NCBI RefSeq assembly: GCF_004135735.1
Contig: NZ_CP012670.1
Location: 3,865,501-3,929,500 of the forward strand
Direction of reading: 5' to 3'
Length of the DNA: 64,000 nucleotides
From: Sorangium cellulosum
GTDB lineage: Bacteria; Myxococcota_A; Polyangia; Polyangiales; Polyangiaceae
Below the pieces are notes generated by a model. The model saw nothing but the letters and a program-made list of their open reading frames with translations, was not told the DNA's origin and ran no database searches. A program made the translations under genes and the position numbers. Shown in pieces: positions 30,070 through 38,584 of the stretch (its first letter is position 1; each line of letters starts with the position of its first letter).

Positions 30070-30717
30070 TCAATCGATGACGACGTCCACGACCGCGGTG
30101 GGCAGCTCGAAGGGCACCGTGACGGCCCACGGGTCGGACGCGATCCCGGTGTTCTCGTCGAAGCCGAGCGCGAACGTCGTCTTCAGCTCGTGCGTCCCGC
30201 CCTCGACGACATGAGAGCGCCCGCAGGTCGTGTAGGAAAACTCGGGCTCGCTCCAGCACTCCGCGACGATGGGGACGACCTCGGTGGCGCGCTGATCCCA
30301 CTCGAGCTCCGCCGTCGCGCCCGGGGCCAGCTCGACGTAGACCGGCGCACAGCCCGGCAAGCCCGGCTCTCCCGCGAGCAGCCCTCCGCACATGGGCAGC
30401 ACGCCGAACAGGTCCTCGTCGTCGACGCTCCAGCCGTCGCCACCACAGTTGTTCCAGGTCGGATGCTCGCCCCATGCCGGGTAGTAAATGGGGACATCGC
30501 GCTCGTTCTTGATCACGATCTTCACCGGCGCAGACGGCGCGTCGTCCTCCATCGTCGCGCAGGCATCGATGTCACCTGGCTGCGAGCCCGTGTCGTCGCC
30601 CCCACCGCCGGTCTCCCCGTCGCCGTTTTCCCCTGTGTCGACGGTGCACGCCGACAGCAAGAGACCCGTGATCAAGGCAATCGTCGCACGATGAATCAAA
30701 GCAGAATGCCGGTCCAT
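30070..30717 (-). CDS. Hypothetical secreted lipoprotein
   Basis: The 215-residue protein has a good lipoprotein signal (ALITGLLLSAC, Cys at 24) and a Gly/Asp/Glu linker (GENGDGETGGGGDD). The beta-rich domain contains VKIVIKNERDVPIYYPA and six or more Cys, including MCGGLL and ECWSEPEFSYTTCG, which suggests disulfides. GAGGAGGG lies six bases before the ATG at 30717. I do not recognise the family; the KIVIKNERDVPIYY start recalls small beta-sandwich domains. It is probably anchored in the outer membrane. Confidence 0.8.
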   Translation of the reverse strand: MDRHSALIHRATIALITGLLLSACTVDTGENGDGETGGGGDDTGSQPGDIDACATMEDDAPSAPVKIVIKNERDVPIYYPAWGEHPTWNNCGGDGWSVDDEDLFGVLPMCGGLLAGEPGLPGCAPVYVELAPGATAELEWDQRATEVVPIVAECWSEPEFSYTTCGRSHVVEGGTHELKTTFALGFDENTGIASDPWAVTVPFELPTAVVDVVID

Positions 30718-31180
30718 GGTGGCCCTCCTCTCGAAGGAAACGCGCCGCGCGCCGGACGCCCCCTGCCCATGACGGTGCATCCGGGCCGAGGCCGCGCATC
30801 GCGCGGCCGCGCTGGAGCGGCTGCCTGCGTGCGGGCACGCCTCGCGCGGCGTTGGAGCATCACGCGTGCCATGCCCCGGATCGCGCATCGCAGGCCGTCG
30901 CCTCGCCGGGCCTGCGCCGCACCGAGCCGCGGCCATTGCCGCGGATTCGCCGCGCCGCGCGCGGGTCGTCCGCGTCCTCGCCCCCACGCCCTGATCCCGT
31001 CCACACCCGCGACGCGCACGGAATGCGTGGCCAGGGATAGGGCAAAGTTGCAGTGCCGTTCTGTGACCTGCTGTGCCCGATCGTGCCAATGTCCTGGCTC
31101 GAGGGGTGAGCCAGCCGTGCCAGAGAGGCGCTGGGCGCGGGGCGGGCTCCCCCCCGGGAGGCGCACGAGGACGTCGCCCC

Positions 31181-31306
31181 GCCCGCGCCCGCGTGCGGGT
31201 CGCGCGTGAGCACGAGATGGACGCCCGCGCCCGCGTGCGGGTCGCGCGTGAGCACGAGATGGACGCCCGCGCCCGCGTGCGGGTCGCGCGTGAGCACGAG
31301 ATGGAC
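31181..31306. repeat. 42-bp perfect tandem repeat, three copies
   Basis: Three identical units at 31181-31222, 31223-31264 and 31265-31306 begin GCCCGCGCCCGCGTGCGGG. They lie in the gene-free stretch 30718-31599, about 290 bp upstream of the kinase start. Nothing else in that stretch is supported as a gene. Confidence 0.9.
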
Positions 31307-31563
31307 GCCGCCGATGAACTCCTGCGGATCCCCACGTCACCGATCTTCACCGCCCCGCCTGCGGAGACGACGGAGGAGACTGCCGGCAAGGGGCGAGACC
31401 TGCTCGCTCCCATGACACGAAATCGTCGCGTCGCGCCGGCCGGAGCTGCCGTGAACAGCCATGTCATAACGCTGCATCCTGACCGCACGTCATGGCCTGG
31501 AGCGTCACTTCGCATGACGCGCTCGGTGATGGACCCTCGCCTCGTACTTCGGCGGATCCTTGC

Positions 31564-31593
31564 TTTACACGGTCAATCCGGTGTGCGGATAAT
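31564..31593 (+). promoter_or_regulatory. Strong sigma-70-like promoter for a leaderless message
   Basis: TTTACA (31564-31569), an 18-base spacer and GATAAT (31588-31593) form the best housekeeping-type promoter in the window. The expected transcription start, about seven bases on, coincides with the GTG at 31600, which has no Shine-Dalgarno sequence. This supports both the start codon choice and a leaderless transcript. Confidence 0.55.
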
Positions 31594-31599
31594 CGCGCG

Positions 31600-34500
31600 G
31601 TGCGATCGGCGACCCTCCTCGCAGGACGTTATCTCCTCGAGCGCCGGGCCGGCGCGGGGGGGATGGGGGAGGTGTGGAAGGCGCGTGATCAGTCGACCGG
31701 CGAGGCCGTGGCGGTCAAGGTCCTGCCCGGCGGCGACCCCGAGGGCGCGGCCAGGTTCGTGCGAGAAGGGCAGATCCTCGCGGGCCTCTCGCACCCTGGC
31801 GTGGTGCGTTACGTGGCGCACGGCGCGAGCGCCGAGGGCGCCCCGTACCTGGTCATGGAGTGGCTCGACGGCGAGGATCTCGCGGCGCGCCTCGCGCGCG
31901 GCCCGCTCTCCGTCGACGAGAGCGTGGCCCTCGCCGCCCGCGTCGCGGACGTGCTCGGCTATGCCCACGCGCAGGGGGTCATCCACCGGGATCTGAAGCC
32001 GAGCAACCTGTTCTTGCCGGGCGGGCGCCTCGACGCGGTGAAGGTGCTCGACTTCGGCATTGCGCGGCTCGGGCACGCGACGCGAATGACGCGCTCGGGC
32101 GTGCTGTTCGGCTCGCCAGGGTACATCGCGCCCGAGCAGGCGCGCAGCGAGGCGGGCGTCGACGCGCGCGCGGACGTGTTCTCCCTGGGCTGCGTGCTCT
32201 TCGAGTGCCTGACGGGAGAGCGCGCCTTCGGCGGGCAGCACGCGGTGGCGACCCTGACCAAGGTGCTCTTCGAGGACACGCCGAGCGCGCGGAGCGCGCG
32301 GCCCGAGGTGCCGGAGTCGCTCGACGAGCTCGTGCAAAGGATGCTGGCCAAGCAGCGTGAAGAGCGGCCGAGCGACGGCTGGGCCGCCGCCGCGGAGCTG
32401 CGCGCGCTCGCGCCGTCGCTCTCGGACGCGCCTTCAGGGTCGAGCCGGTCACCGTCCCTGACCGGCAGCGAGCAGCGCGCGGTGGCGGTGATCCTCGTGA
32501 GCGGGGCGGCGCGCCCCGAGCCGGGGTCGCTCGATGGCTCCTCGACCCTGGCGGTGGCCCCCGAGGAGGCGACGATGCTGCGCGAGGCCGAGGCGCTCGG
32601 GGGCGCGAGCGAGCGCCTGGCCGACGGGTCGGTGGTGGTGATGCTGGCGGGCGCGGGCCTCCCGACCGATCTCTGCGCGCAGGCGGCGCGGTGCGCGCTC
32701 TCGCTGCGCGCGCTCGCCGGAGGGCGCCGCGTCGCGCTGGCCATGGGGCGCGGCGAGCGCCGGGGGCGGTCGTTCGGGCCGGCGATCGACCGCGCGGCGC
32801 GGCTCGCGGAGGCCGCGGCGCGCGGCGACGCGCCGCAGGGCGCGGTCGTGATCGACGAGGTGGTCGCGGGGCTCCTGGACGCGCGCTTCGAGGTGCAGGA
32901 AAAGGAGGGGTCCTTCTCGCTGCACGGCGAGCGGGCGCTCGCCAGGGGGGCGCGGCTGCTCCTCGGCAAGGCGACGCCCTGCGTGGGCCGCGATCGCGAG
33001 CTGGGCACGCTGCGGGCGCTGTTCGCCGAGACCGTCGAGGAGGGCACGGCGCAGGCGGCGCTCGTCGTGGCGCCGCCCGGCGTGGGCAAGTCGCGGCTGG
33101 CGCAGGAGTTCGTGCAGGAGCTCAGGGGGTGCGGCGAGGACGTGGCGATCTGGACCGCGCGCGGCGAGGCGCCGCGGGCGGGATCGCCGCTCGGGATGCT
33201 GGGGCAAGCCTTGAGGAGCGCGTGCGGGATCCGCGAGGGCGAGCCGCTCGCGGTCCGGCGGGAGCGGCTCGCGGCGCAGGTGGCCACGTGGCTCGCGCCG
33301 GGCGAGCGGCAGCGCGTCACGGAGTTCCTCGGCGAGCTCGTGGGCGCGCCGTCCCCGGGCGAGCACAGCCCGCTGCTCGCGGCCGCGCGGCTCGACGCGC
33401 GCCTCATGGCGGATCACGTGCGCGCGGCGTTCCTCGACTTCGTGGCGGCGGTCTGCGCGAGGACGCCGGTGCTCGTGGTGCTGGAGGACCTGCACTGGGG
33501 AGACAAGGGCACGGTGCAGCTCCTCGACGCGGCGCTGCGCCACCTGAGAGAGCGCCCGTTCTTCGTGCTGGCCGTGGCGCGGCCCGAGGTGCGCGACGTC
33601 TTCCCGAAGCTGTGGGACGAGCGCCGGCTGTACGCGATGCGGCTCAACGAGCTGAGCCGGCGCGCGGGCGAGCGGCTCGCGCGGCACGTGCTGGGCGAGC
33701 GCGCGGACGCCGAGGTCATCGCGCGGATCGTGCGCCTGTCCGAGGGGAACGCGTTCTATCTGGAGGAGCTGATCCGCTGGACGGCCGAGGGCCACGGCTC
33801 GGACATGCCGGAGACGGTCGTCGCCATGGTCGCGTCGCGGCTCGCGGCGCTCGACGAGGCGTCGCGGCGGCTGCTGCGCGCGGCGAGCGTGTTCGGGGAG
33901 GTGTGCTGGGCCGGGGGCGTCGCGGCGCTGCTGGGCGGCGGGGCGCGCCGGGGCGGGGTGATGGCCGGGCTCGCGGCGCTGGTGGAGCGGGAGATCCTGG
34001 TCCGGCGCTGCGAGAGCCGCTTTCCGGGCGAGGAGGAGCTCGCGTTCCGGCACGCGCTCCTGCGCGAGGGCGCCTACGCGATGCTGACCGAGGGCGACCG
34101 GACGCTCGGCCATCGGCTCGCGGGCGAGTGGCTCGAGGCGCGGGGCGAGCAGGACGCGCGGGCGCTCGCGGAGCACTTCGAGAAGGGCGGGAGCGAGCCG
34201 GCCGCGGCGAGGCATTCTCTGCGGGCGGCGCAGCAGGCGAGCTGGGGCGGCAACGCGGTGGAGGCGGTGCTGCTGGCGCGCCGGGGGCTCTCGCTCAAGG
34301 CGCCGGACGAGCTGCGCATCCGGCTGCTCGGCGCGCTCTGCGAGATGGCCATCTGGCAGCTCGACATCGCGCCCTCCCTGCGGCGCGAGGCGGGGGAGCT
34401 GATGCGGGCCGCCCCGCGCGGGAGCGCGCCCTGGTCCCAGGGGGTGGCCGCCCGGATCGCGGGGGCGGCCGTGGCGGGGAACGCCGAGGAGATCCTCGCC

Positions 34501-35517
34501 GTCGCGGGCGAGCTCGAGGACGTGCGCGTGGCGCCGGACGCGGCGTACCCGATGACGGTCGCGCTGACCCTGGCCACCATCACCCTCGACATGATGGGGC
34601 GCTCTCCGGACTGGGAGGCGCTGCACGCGAAGCTTACGGCGATCGCGCGGGCCGCCGGGAGCCGGAGCGAGATCGTGAGGTGCTTCGACTGCATGGCCCA
34701 GGTGGCGCGGGAGCAGCAGCGGGGGGACGCCGCCGGGATGCTGGAGCACGCAAAGAAGGGCCTCGCGCTCGCCCGGCAGTGCGGCCACCGCGGCATGGAG
34801 AGCGTCGGGAGCATGATCGTGGCCCTGTGCCTCTGGTGCCTCGGCGCCGCGGACGAGGCCGAGCGGATGCTCCAGGCGCTGCCGATGGCGGACGCCGAGC
34901 TCACGCTCGTCTCGACGCACCGGCCGTTCATCCTGGCCTGGCTGCGCGCGGATCGCGGCGAGATCGACGAGGCGCGCGTCCTCTCGGCGCACCTCGCCAC
35001 CTCGGGGCGTGACCGCGGCGTGCCGCTCGACGAGGGCCGGGGCCGCTGGGTCCTCGCGGAGGTGCTCCGGCGCGCGGGCGCGCTGGAGCAAGCGGAGCGG
35101 GAGATCGAGGGCGCCCTCGAGCTGCTGAGCCGGTCGTGCATCACCGACGTGCCCGGCGTGCTCGCCACGAAGGCGGCGCTGAAGCTCGCGCAGGGCAAGC
35201 CGGTCGAGGCGCTCGCCGCGGCGGAGGACGGCCTCGCGCGTCAGGCCGTGAACGGGCACGACCACTTCTTCCGGGGCGGCGCCTTCCTCCGGCTCGTCCA
35301 CGTCGAGAGCCTCGTGGCCACGGGGCGCCACGACCGGGCCCGCGCGGCCCTCGCCGACGCCCGGGCCCGCCTCGTCGCGATCGCCGCGAGGATCACCGAT
35401 CCCGCCCGTCGAACGAGCTTCTTCGAGGGCGTCCCGGAGAACCGCAGGATACTCCGCCTCGCCCGCGCGTGGCTCGGCGAGGAAAGGCCCCTCCGAGCGG
35501 CGCGGAGCCGGGGATGA
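31600..35517 (+). CDS. Ser/Thr kinase - AAA ATPase - TPR regulator
   Basis: The 1305-residue protein has a kinase domain at its N-terminus (GAGGMGEVWKARD, VIHRDLKPSN near 129, VLDFGIARL near 151). A degenerate class III cyclase-like region follows at about 285-460 (FGPAIDRAARLAEAAARGD), without the catalytic Asp positions. Next come a predicted ATPase with Walker A APPGVGKSR near 491 and Walker B LVVLEDLHWGD near 630, and a TPR-rich C-terminal half. This matches the myxobacterial kinase-AAA_16-TPR signalling family. The GTG at 31600 is preferred over an ATG at 31492 because a promoter lies between them. A related protein is encoded at 48777-53220. Confidence 0.9.
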   Translation: MRSATLLAGRYLLERRAGAGGMGEVWKARDQSTGEAVAVKVLPGGDPEGAARFVREGQILAGLSHPGVVRYVAHGASAEGAPYLVMEWLDGEDLAARLARGPLSVDESVALAARVADVLGYAHAQGVIHRDLKPSNLFLPGGRLDAVKVLDFGIARLGHATRMTRSGVLFGSPGYIAPEQARSEAGVDARADVFSLGCVLFECLTGERAFGGQHAVATLTKVLFEDTPSARSARPEVPESLDELVQRMLAKQREERPSDGWAAAAELRALAPSLSDAPSGSSRSPSLTGSEQRAVAVILVSGAARPEPGSLDGSSTLAVAPEEATMLREAEALGGASERLADGSVVVMLAGAGLPTDLCAQAARCALSLRALAGGRRVALAMGRGERRGRSFGPAIDRAARLAEAAARGDAPQGAVVIDEVVAGLLDARFEVQEKEGSFSLHGERALARGARLLLGKATPCVGRDRELGTLRALFAETVEEGTAQAALVVAPPGVGKSRLAQEFVQELRGCGEDVAIWTARGEAPRAGSPLGMLGQALRSACGIREGEPLAVRRERLAAQVATWLAPGERQRVTEFLGELVGAPSPGEHSPLLAAARLDARLMADHVRAAFLDFVAAVCARTPVLVVLEDLHWGDKGTVQLLDAALRHLRERPFFVLAVARPEVRDVFPKLWDERRLYAMRLNELSRRAGERLARHVLGERADAEVIARIVRLSEGNAFYLEELIRWTAEGHGSDMPETVVAMVASRLAALDEASRRLLRAASVFGEVCWAGGVAALLGGGARRGGVMAGLAALVEREILVRRCESRFPGEEELAFRHALLREGAYAMLTEGDRTLGHRLAGEWLEARGEQDARALAEHFEKGGSEPAAARHSLRAAQQASWGGNAVEAVLLARRGLSLKAPDELRIRLLGALCEMAIWQLDIAPSLRREAGELMRAAPRGSAPWSQGVAARIAGAAVAGNAEEILAVAGELEDVRVAPDAAYPMTVALTLATITLDMMGRSPDWEALHAKLTAIARAAGSRSEIVRCFDCMAQVAREQQRGDAAGMLEHAKKGLALARQCGHRGMESVGSMIVALCLWCLGAADEAERMLQALPMADAELTLVSTHRPFILAWLRADRGEIDEARVLSAHLATSGRDRGVPLDEGRGRWVLAEVLRRAGALEQAEREIEGALELLSRSCITDVPGVLATKAALKLAQGKPVEALAAAEDGLARQAVNGHDHFFRGGAFLRLVHVESLVATGRHDRARAALADARARLVAIAARITDPARRTSFFEGVPENRRILRLARAWLGEERPLRAARSRG

Positions 35518-35568
35518 GCCTGGGCGACGCGGCGCTGGCCCTTCAGGCAGGCCGCGGTCGAGGAGGGG

Positions 35569-35800
35569 TCATTCGCCCGGCGGAGGGGCCGCCTTCACGT
35601 CGCGGCTGGCGGGCAGCGCGCTCGCCGCGCGCTCCTTGGCCATCTGCCGGAGGCAGCGCTGGAGCGCCGCCCGCAGGTTCGCCAGGGGGGTGAGGTCGGC
35701 CAGGTCGAGCCCGAGGGCCACGAGGGTCTGGGCCACGTTCGACCGGATGCCCGCGACGATGCCCTCCGCGCCGAGGAGCGGAGAGCCCGGGTCGAGCGCG
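35569..35800 (-). pseudogene. C-terminal remnant of an STAS-domain (RsbR-like) protein
   Basis: One minus-strand frame reads LLGAEGIVAGIRSNVAQT, then LVALGLDLADLTPLANLRAA and LQRCLRQMAKE, ending at 35569. This is the last half of an STAS domain of the kind found in RsbR-type stressosome proteins. No start codon or first half is present; the frame merges into the 3' end of the Kunitz gene. I read it as a 5'-truncated leftover of a rearrangement. Confidence 0.6.
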
Positions 35801-35824
35801 CCGCACGGTGGAGATGCCGTCCGA

Positions 35825-36748
35825 TCACGGCGCCTTGATCTCCGGTCGGCACCGGCCCGCCGAGCAGACCGCCGTCATCCCCGGCGGGTACTGGGGCGCG
35901 CAGGGAGGGCACGCGCCGAAGCCCTCGGGGCAGACCATGCCCGTGAGATCCGCGCTCTGGTTGAGGGCGACGATGCCTGTCCCATCGCACCCCTCGCAGC
36001 AGCCGAGGCCGTCGCGCAGCGCGCAGTCCGCGTCCTCGGCGCACTCCGTGAGCGGCGACTCGCGCACGTCGAGGACGACGCAGCGGCCGCGCTCGCACGT
36101 CGCGGTGAAGTACTGGGACGTGCGCTCGGCCTCGGGGACGTCCGGGCAAGGTTCGCAGGCAATGTCATGGGACTGGTTCGCGATGTCGTAGGCGTCCTTC
36201 ATGGAGCGGTTGACCGCCACGAGCGAGACGGCATGGACAGGGTCGCAACCCATGCAACTGTCCACCGCCGCAAGGACGCAATCGCCCGGGGCCTCGCAGG
36301 CATCCATGTCGGGAGTCCCGCCGTGACACGCCTCCTGGCACGCCTCGCGGGTGTCGAAGCGGTTCGCGTTGCCCTCGCAGCCACCGTAGATGAACGGCAT
36401 GCACACGCCCGTCGCGGGGTCGTGCCAGTACGCCCGGATCGCGGCCTTGCAGGGACCGACCTCCTGCGGCAGCGTGCACGCGACGGGCAGTCCGCCGCCG
36501 GAGCCGCCGGTGCCGTCAGCGCCGCCGGGGCCGCTGGTGCCGCCGTCAGCGCCGCCGGGGCCGCTGGTGCCGCCGTCAGCGCCGCCAGGGCCGCTGGAGC
36601 CGCCGGAGCCGCCCGCACCGCCGGTGCCGCCAGGGCCGCCGGTGCCGCCCGCGCCGCCGGTGCCGCCGTTGTTCACCGTGATGGTACAGCTCGCGACGAG
36701 CAGAAGACTGCCAAGGATCGCTGGACTGAGGGAGAATCGCTGGAGCAT
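35825..36748 (-). CDS. Lipoprotein with a Kunitz/BPTI protease-inhibitor domain
   Basis: The 307-residue protein has a lipobox LLVASC (Cys21) and a long Gly-rich linker (GGTGGAGG and GGTSGPGGAD repeats). It carries a full Kunitz domain, with CTLPQEVGPCKAAIRAYWHD, FIYGGCEGNANRFDTREAC and QEAC giving the six-Cys pattern. The residue after GPC is Lys, as in aprotinin, which predicts inhibition of trypsin-like proteases. Further Cys-rich segments follow (CMGCDPVH, CEPCPDV, CCEGCDGTG). The start at 36748 lacks a strong ribosome site. It probably sits on the outer surface and protects the cell from its own or prey proteases. Confidence 0.9.
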   Translation of the reverse strand: MLQRFSLSPAILGSLLLVASCTITVNNGGTGGAGGTGGPGGTGGAGGSGGSSGPGGADGGTSGPGGADGGTSGPGGADGTGGSGGGLPVACTLPQEVGPCKAAIRAYWHDPATGVCMPFIYGGCEGNANRFDTREACQEACHGGTPDMDACEAPGDCVLAAVDSCMGCDPVHAVSLVAVNRSMKDAYDIANQSHDIACEPCPDVPEAERTSQYFTATCERGRCVVLDVRESPLTECAEDADCALRDGLGCCEGCDGTGIVALNQSADLTGMVCPEGFGACPPCAPQYPPGMTAVCSAGRCRPEIKAP

Positions 36749-36894
36749 GCCGGAATCATAGCAACAGGCGTGCCGTTGTCGTCTGGCCGGCGGGGCGCGA
36801 ACGGCGCGCACCGCCGAGCGCGATGGAGCGCGGTGTGCCACGCCGCGCGGCACACCGTGACGACGTCGTCGAGCGCCATGCCCGACGCCTGGGC

Positions 36895-37497
36895 TCACTC
36901 CTTGATGCTGACGTGCCGCGGCTGCGCCTTCACGCGCGCCATCCACGCCCCGATGGCGGGGTAGCGGGCGAGATCGAACCCGCCCTCGTCGGCGACGTGG
37001 GTATAGGCATAGAGCGCGATGTCGGCGATGCTGTAGCGCTCGCCCACGAAGAAGGAGCGCGCGGCGAGGTGCCGCTCCATCACGTCGAGCGCGGCATAGC
37101 CTCTCTCCCGCCGCTCGACCAGCTCCTGCTCCTTGCCTTGCGGCACCCCGAAGTAGGCGACCCACGCGCGGACGACGGCGACGTAGGGCTCGTGGCTGTA
37201 CTGCTCGAAGAACATCCACTGCAGGGCCTCGGCGCGGCCGAGGCGGTCTTCGGGCAGGTACCCGGTGCCCTCGGCGAAGTACCAGAGGATCGCGTTCGAC
37301 TCCGCCAGGTAGCGGCCCGGCTCGAGCTCCACCACGGGGACGCGGCCGTTGGGGTTCTTCGCGAGGAACTCGGGCGTGCGGGTCGCCCTGGCGTGCAGAT
37401 CGACGGCGACGCGCTCGAGCGGGATGCCGAGGTGCGAGAGCAGGAGGCGCACCTTGTAGCAATTGCCGGAGGGGGCGTACTCGTAGAGCTTGATCAT
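36895..37497 (-). CDS. Glutathione S-transferase
   Basis: The 200-residue protein has the thioredoxin-like N-terminal domain (MIKLYEYAPSGNCYKVRLLL, with Ser10 as likely glutathione-activating residue). The NPNGRVPVVEL cis-Pro loop and the YLAESNAILWYFAEG segment follow. The all-helical C-terminal domain contains FFVGERYSIADIALYAY. It would conjugate glutathione or a related thiol to electrophiles. It is divergent from the lipase gene, with tandem repeats in between. Confidence 0.92.
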   Translation of the reverse strand: MIKLYEYAPSGNCYKVRLLLSHLGIPLERVAVDLHARATRTPEFLAKNPNGRVPVVELEPGRYLAESNAILWYFAEGTGYLPEDRLGRAEALQWMFFEQYSHEPYVAVVRAWVAYFGVPQGKEQELVERRERGYAALDVMERHLAARSFFVGERYSIADIALYAYTHVADEGGFDLARYPAIGAWMARVKAQPRHVSIKE

Positions 37498-37514
37498 GGC
37501 CCCATCGCTCTACC

Positions 37515-37606
37515 AGGGCGCCCGGTGGGGCGCGAGCAGGGCGCCCGGTGGGGCGCGAGCAGGGCGCCCGGTGGGGCGCGAGCAGGGCGCCCGGTGGGGC
37601 GCGAGC
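37515..37606. repeat. 23-bp tandem repeat, four copies, in a divergent promoter region
   Basis: Four identical 23-bp units (AGGGCGCCCGGTGGGGCGCG then AGC) run from 37515 to 37606, followed by a degenerate fifth. Each contains the palindrome GGGCGCCC. They fill most of the 186 bp between the divergent GST and lipase starts, so they may affect either promoter. Confidence 0.88.
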
Positions 37607-37683
37607 GGGGGCGCGCGGCGGAGCGCGAGCCCGCACCTCGCCCTGCGCTTGACGGCGCGCGGGCGCGTCGTACTGCTTGCGGC

Positions 37684-38277
37684 ATGAGCGAGACGCCGGT
37701 CGTGCTCGTGCACGGGATCTGGGACTCGGCGGCACGGCTCGACCGCCTGCGGGCGGGGCTCGAGGCGCGGGGCGTCCGGCGGGCGCGGGCGTTCGATCTG
37801 GCGCCGAACGACGGGCGCGGGCGCATCGAGCGCCTCGCCGAGCAGCTCGACGGGATCGTGGAGGCGGTGCTCGCGGAGACCTCGGCGCGAGCGCTGGACG
37901 TGGTGGGCTTCAGCATGGGGGCGCTGGTGTCGCGCTATTACATCCAGCGGGGCCGGGGGCGCGCGCGGGTGCGGCGGTTCGTGTCGATCTCCGGGCCGCA
38001 CCAGGGCACGCTGAACGCGCTGTGGTTGCCGTACGAGGGCGTGCGGCAGATGCGGCCCGGCAGCCCGCTCCTCCGCGACCTCGCCTCGGACACGGACCCC
38101 TGGGGGCCGGTCGAGGTCCACGCGCTCTACACGCCCTACGACGTCATGATCGTGCCGGCGCGATCGAGTATCCTGCCGGGGGCGCGGACGACGCGCGCGG
38201 TGCCCGTGGCGCTGCACCGGTGGATGCTGTCGGACCGCCGGGTGCTCGACGCGATCGCGGAGATCCTCGCGCGCTGA
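37684..38277 (+). CDS. Alpha/beta-hydrolase, triacylglycerol lipase-like
   Basis: The 197-residue protein opens with VVLVHGIWDSAARL (oxyanion loop). It has the nucleophile elbow VVGFSMGALVSRYY, VRRFVSISGPHQGT typical of bacterial lipases of the EstA/LipA group, a likely acid Asp in YTPYDVMIVP, and the His in VALHRWML. No signal peptide is seen, so it may act inside the cell. The ATG at 37684 is the only reasonable start; the much longer open frame upstream is antisense to the GST. Confidence 0.88.
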   Translation: MSETPVVLVHGIWDSAARLDRLRAGLEARGVRRARAFDLAPNDGRGRIERLAEQLDGIVEAVLAETSARALDVVGFSMGALVSRYYIQRGRGRARVRRFVSISGPHQGTLNALWLPYEGVRQMRPGSPLLRDLASDTDPWGPVEVHALYTPYDVMIVPARSSILPGARTTRAVPVALHRWMLSDRRVLDAIAEILAR

Positions 38278-38298
38278 GCCGCGGCCTCGGAGGTCGTC

Positions 38299-38571
38299 AT
38301 GTGTCGGAACATCAAGACGCTGTTCAACTTCGAGCCGCCCGCCACCGAGGAGGAGATCCGCGCGGCGTCGCTGCAGTTCGTGCGCAAGCTGAGCGGCTTC
38401 AACGCGCCGTCGCGGGCGAACGAGGCGGCGTTCACGCGCGCCGTGGAGGACGTCGCGGCCGCCGCCCGCGTGCTGATCACGTCGCTGTCCACGACCGCCC
38501 CGCCGCGCGATCGCGCGATCGAGGCCGACAAGGCGCGCGAGCGCTCACGCCTCCGCTTCGGCCGCGGCTGA
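38299..38571 (+). CDS. DUF2277 family protein
   Basis: The 90-residue cytoplasmic protein begins MCRNIKTLFNFEPPATEEEI, the hallmark of DUF2277, and continues with the FVRKLSGFNAPSRANEAAF segment. The function of the family is unknown. GGAGG stands before the ATG. It follows the lipase gene by 21 bases and is probably co-transcribed with it. Confidence 0.92.
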   Translation: MCRNIKTLFNFEPPATEEEIRAASLQFVRKLSGFNAPSRANEAAFTRAVEDVAAAARVLITSLSTTAPPRDRAIEADKARERSRLRFGRG

Positions 38572-38584
38572 TCGCCGTCCCGAG

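Noticed and set aside
29844..30080. Small frame upstream of the VOC gene
   Set aside because: It is Arg-rich with no ribosome site, and composition suggests non-coding.
31073..31996. Plus-strand frame through the 42-bp repeats
   Set aside because: It overlaps the kinase start in another frame, has no ribosome site and no sensible product.
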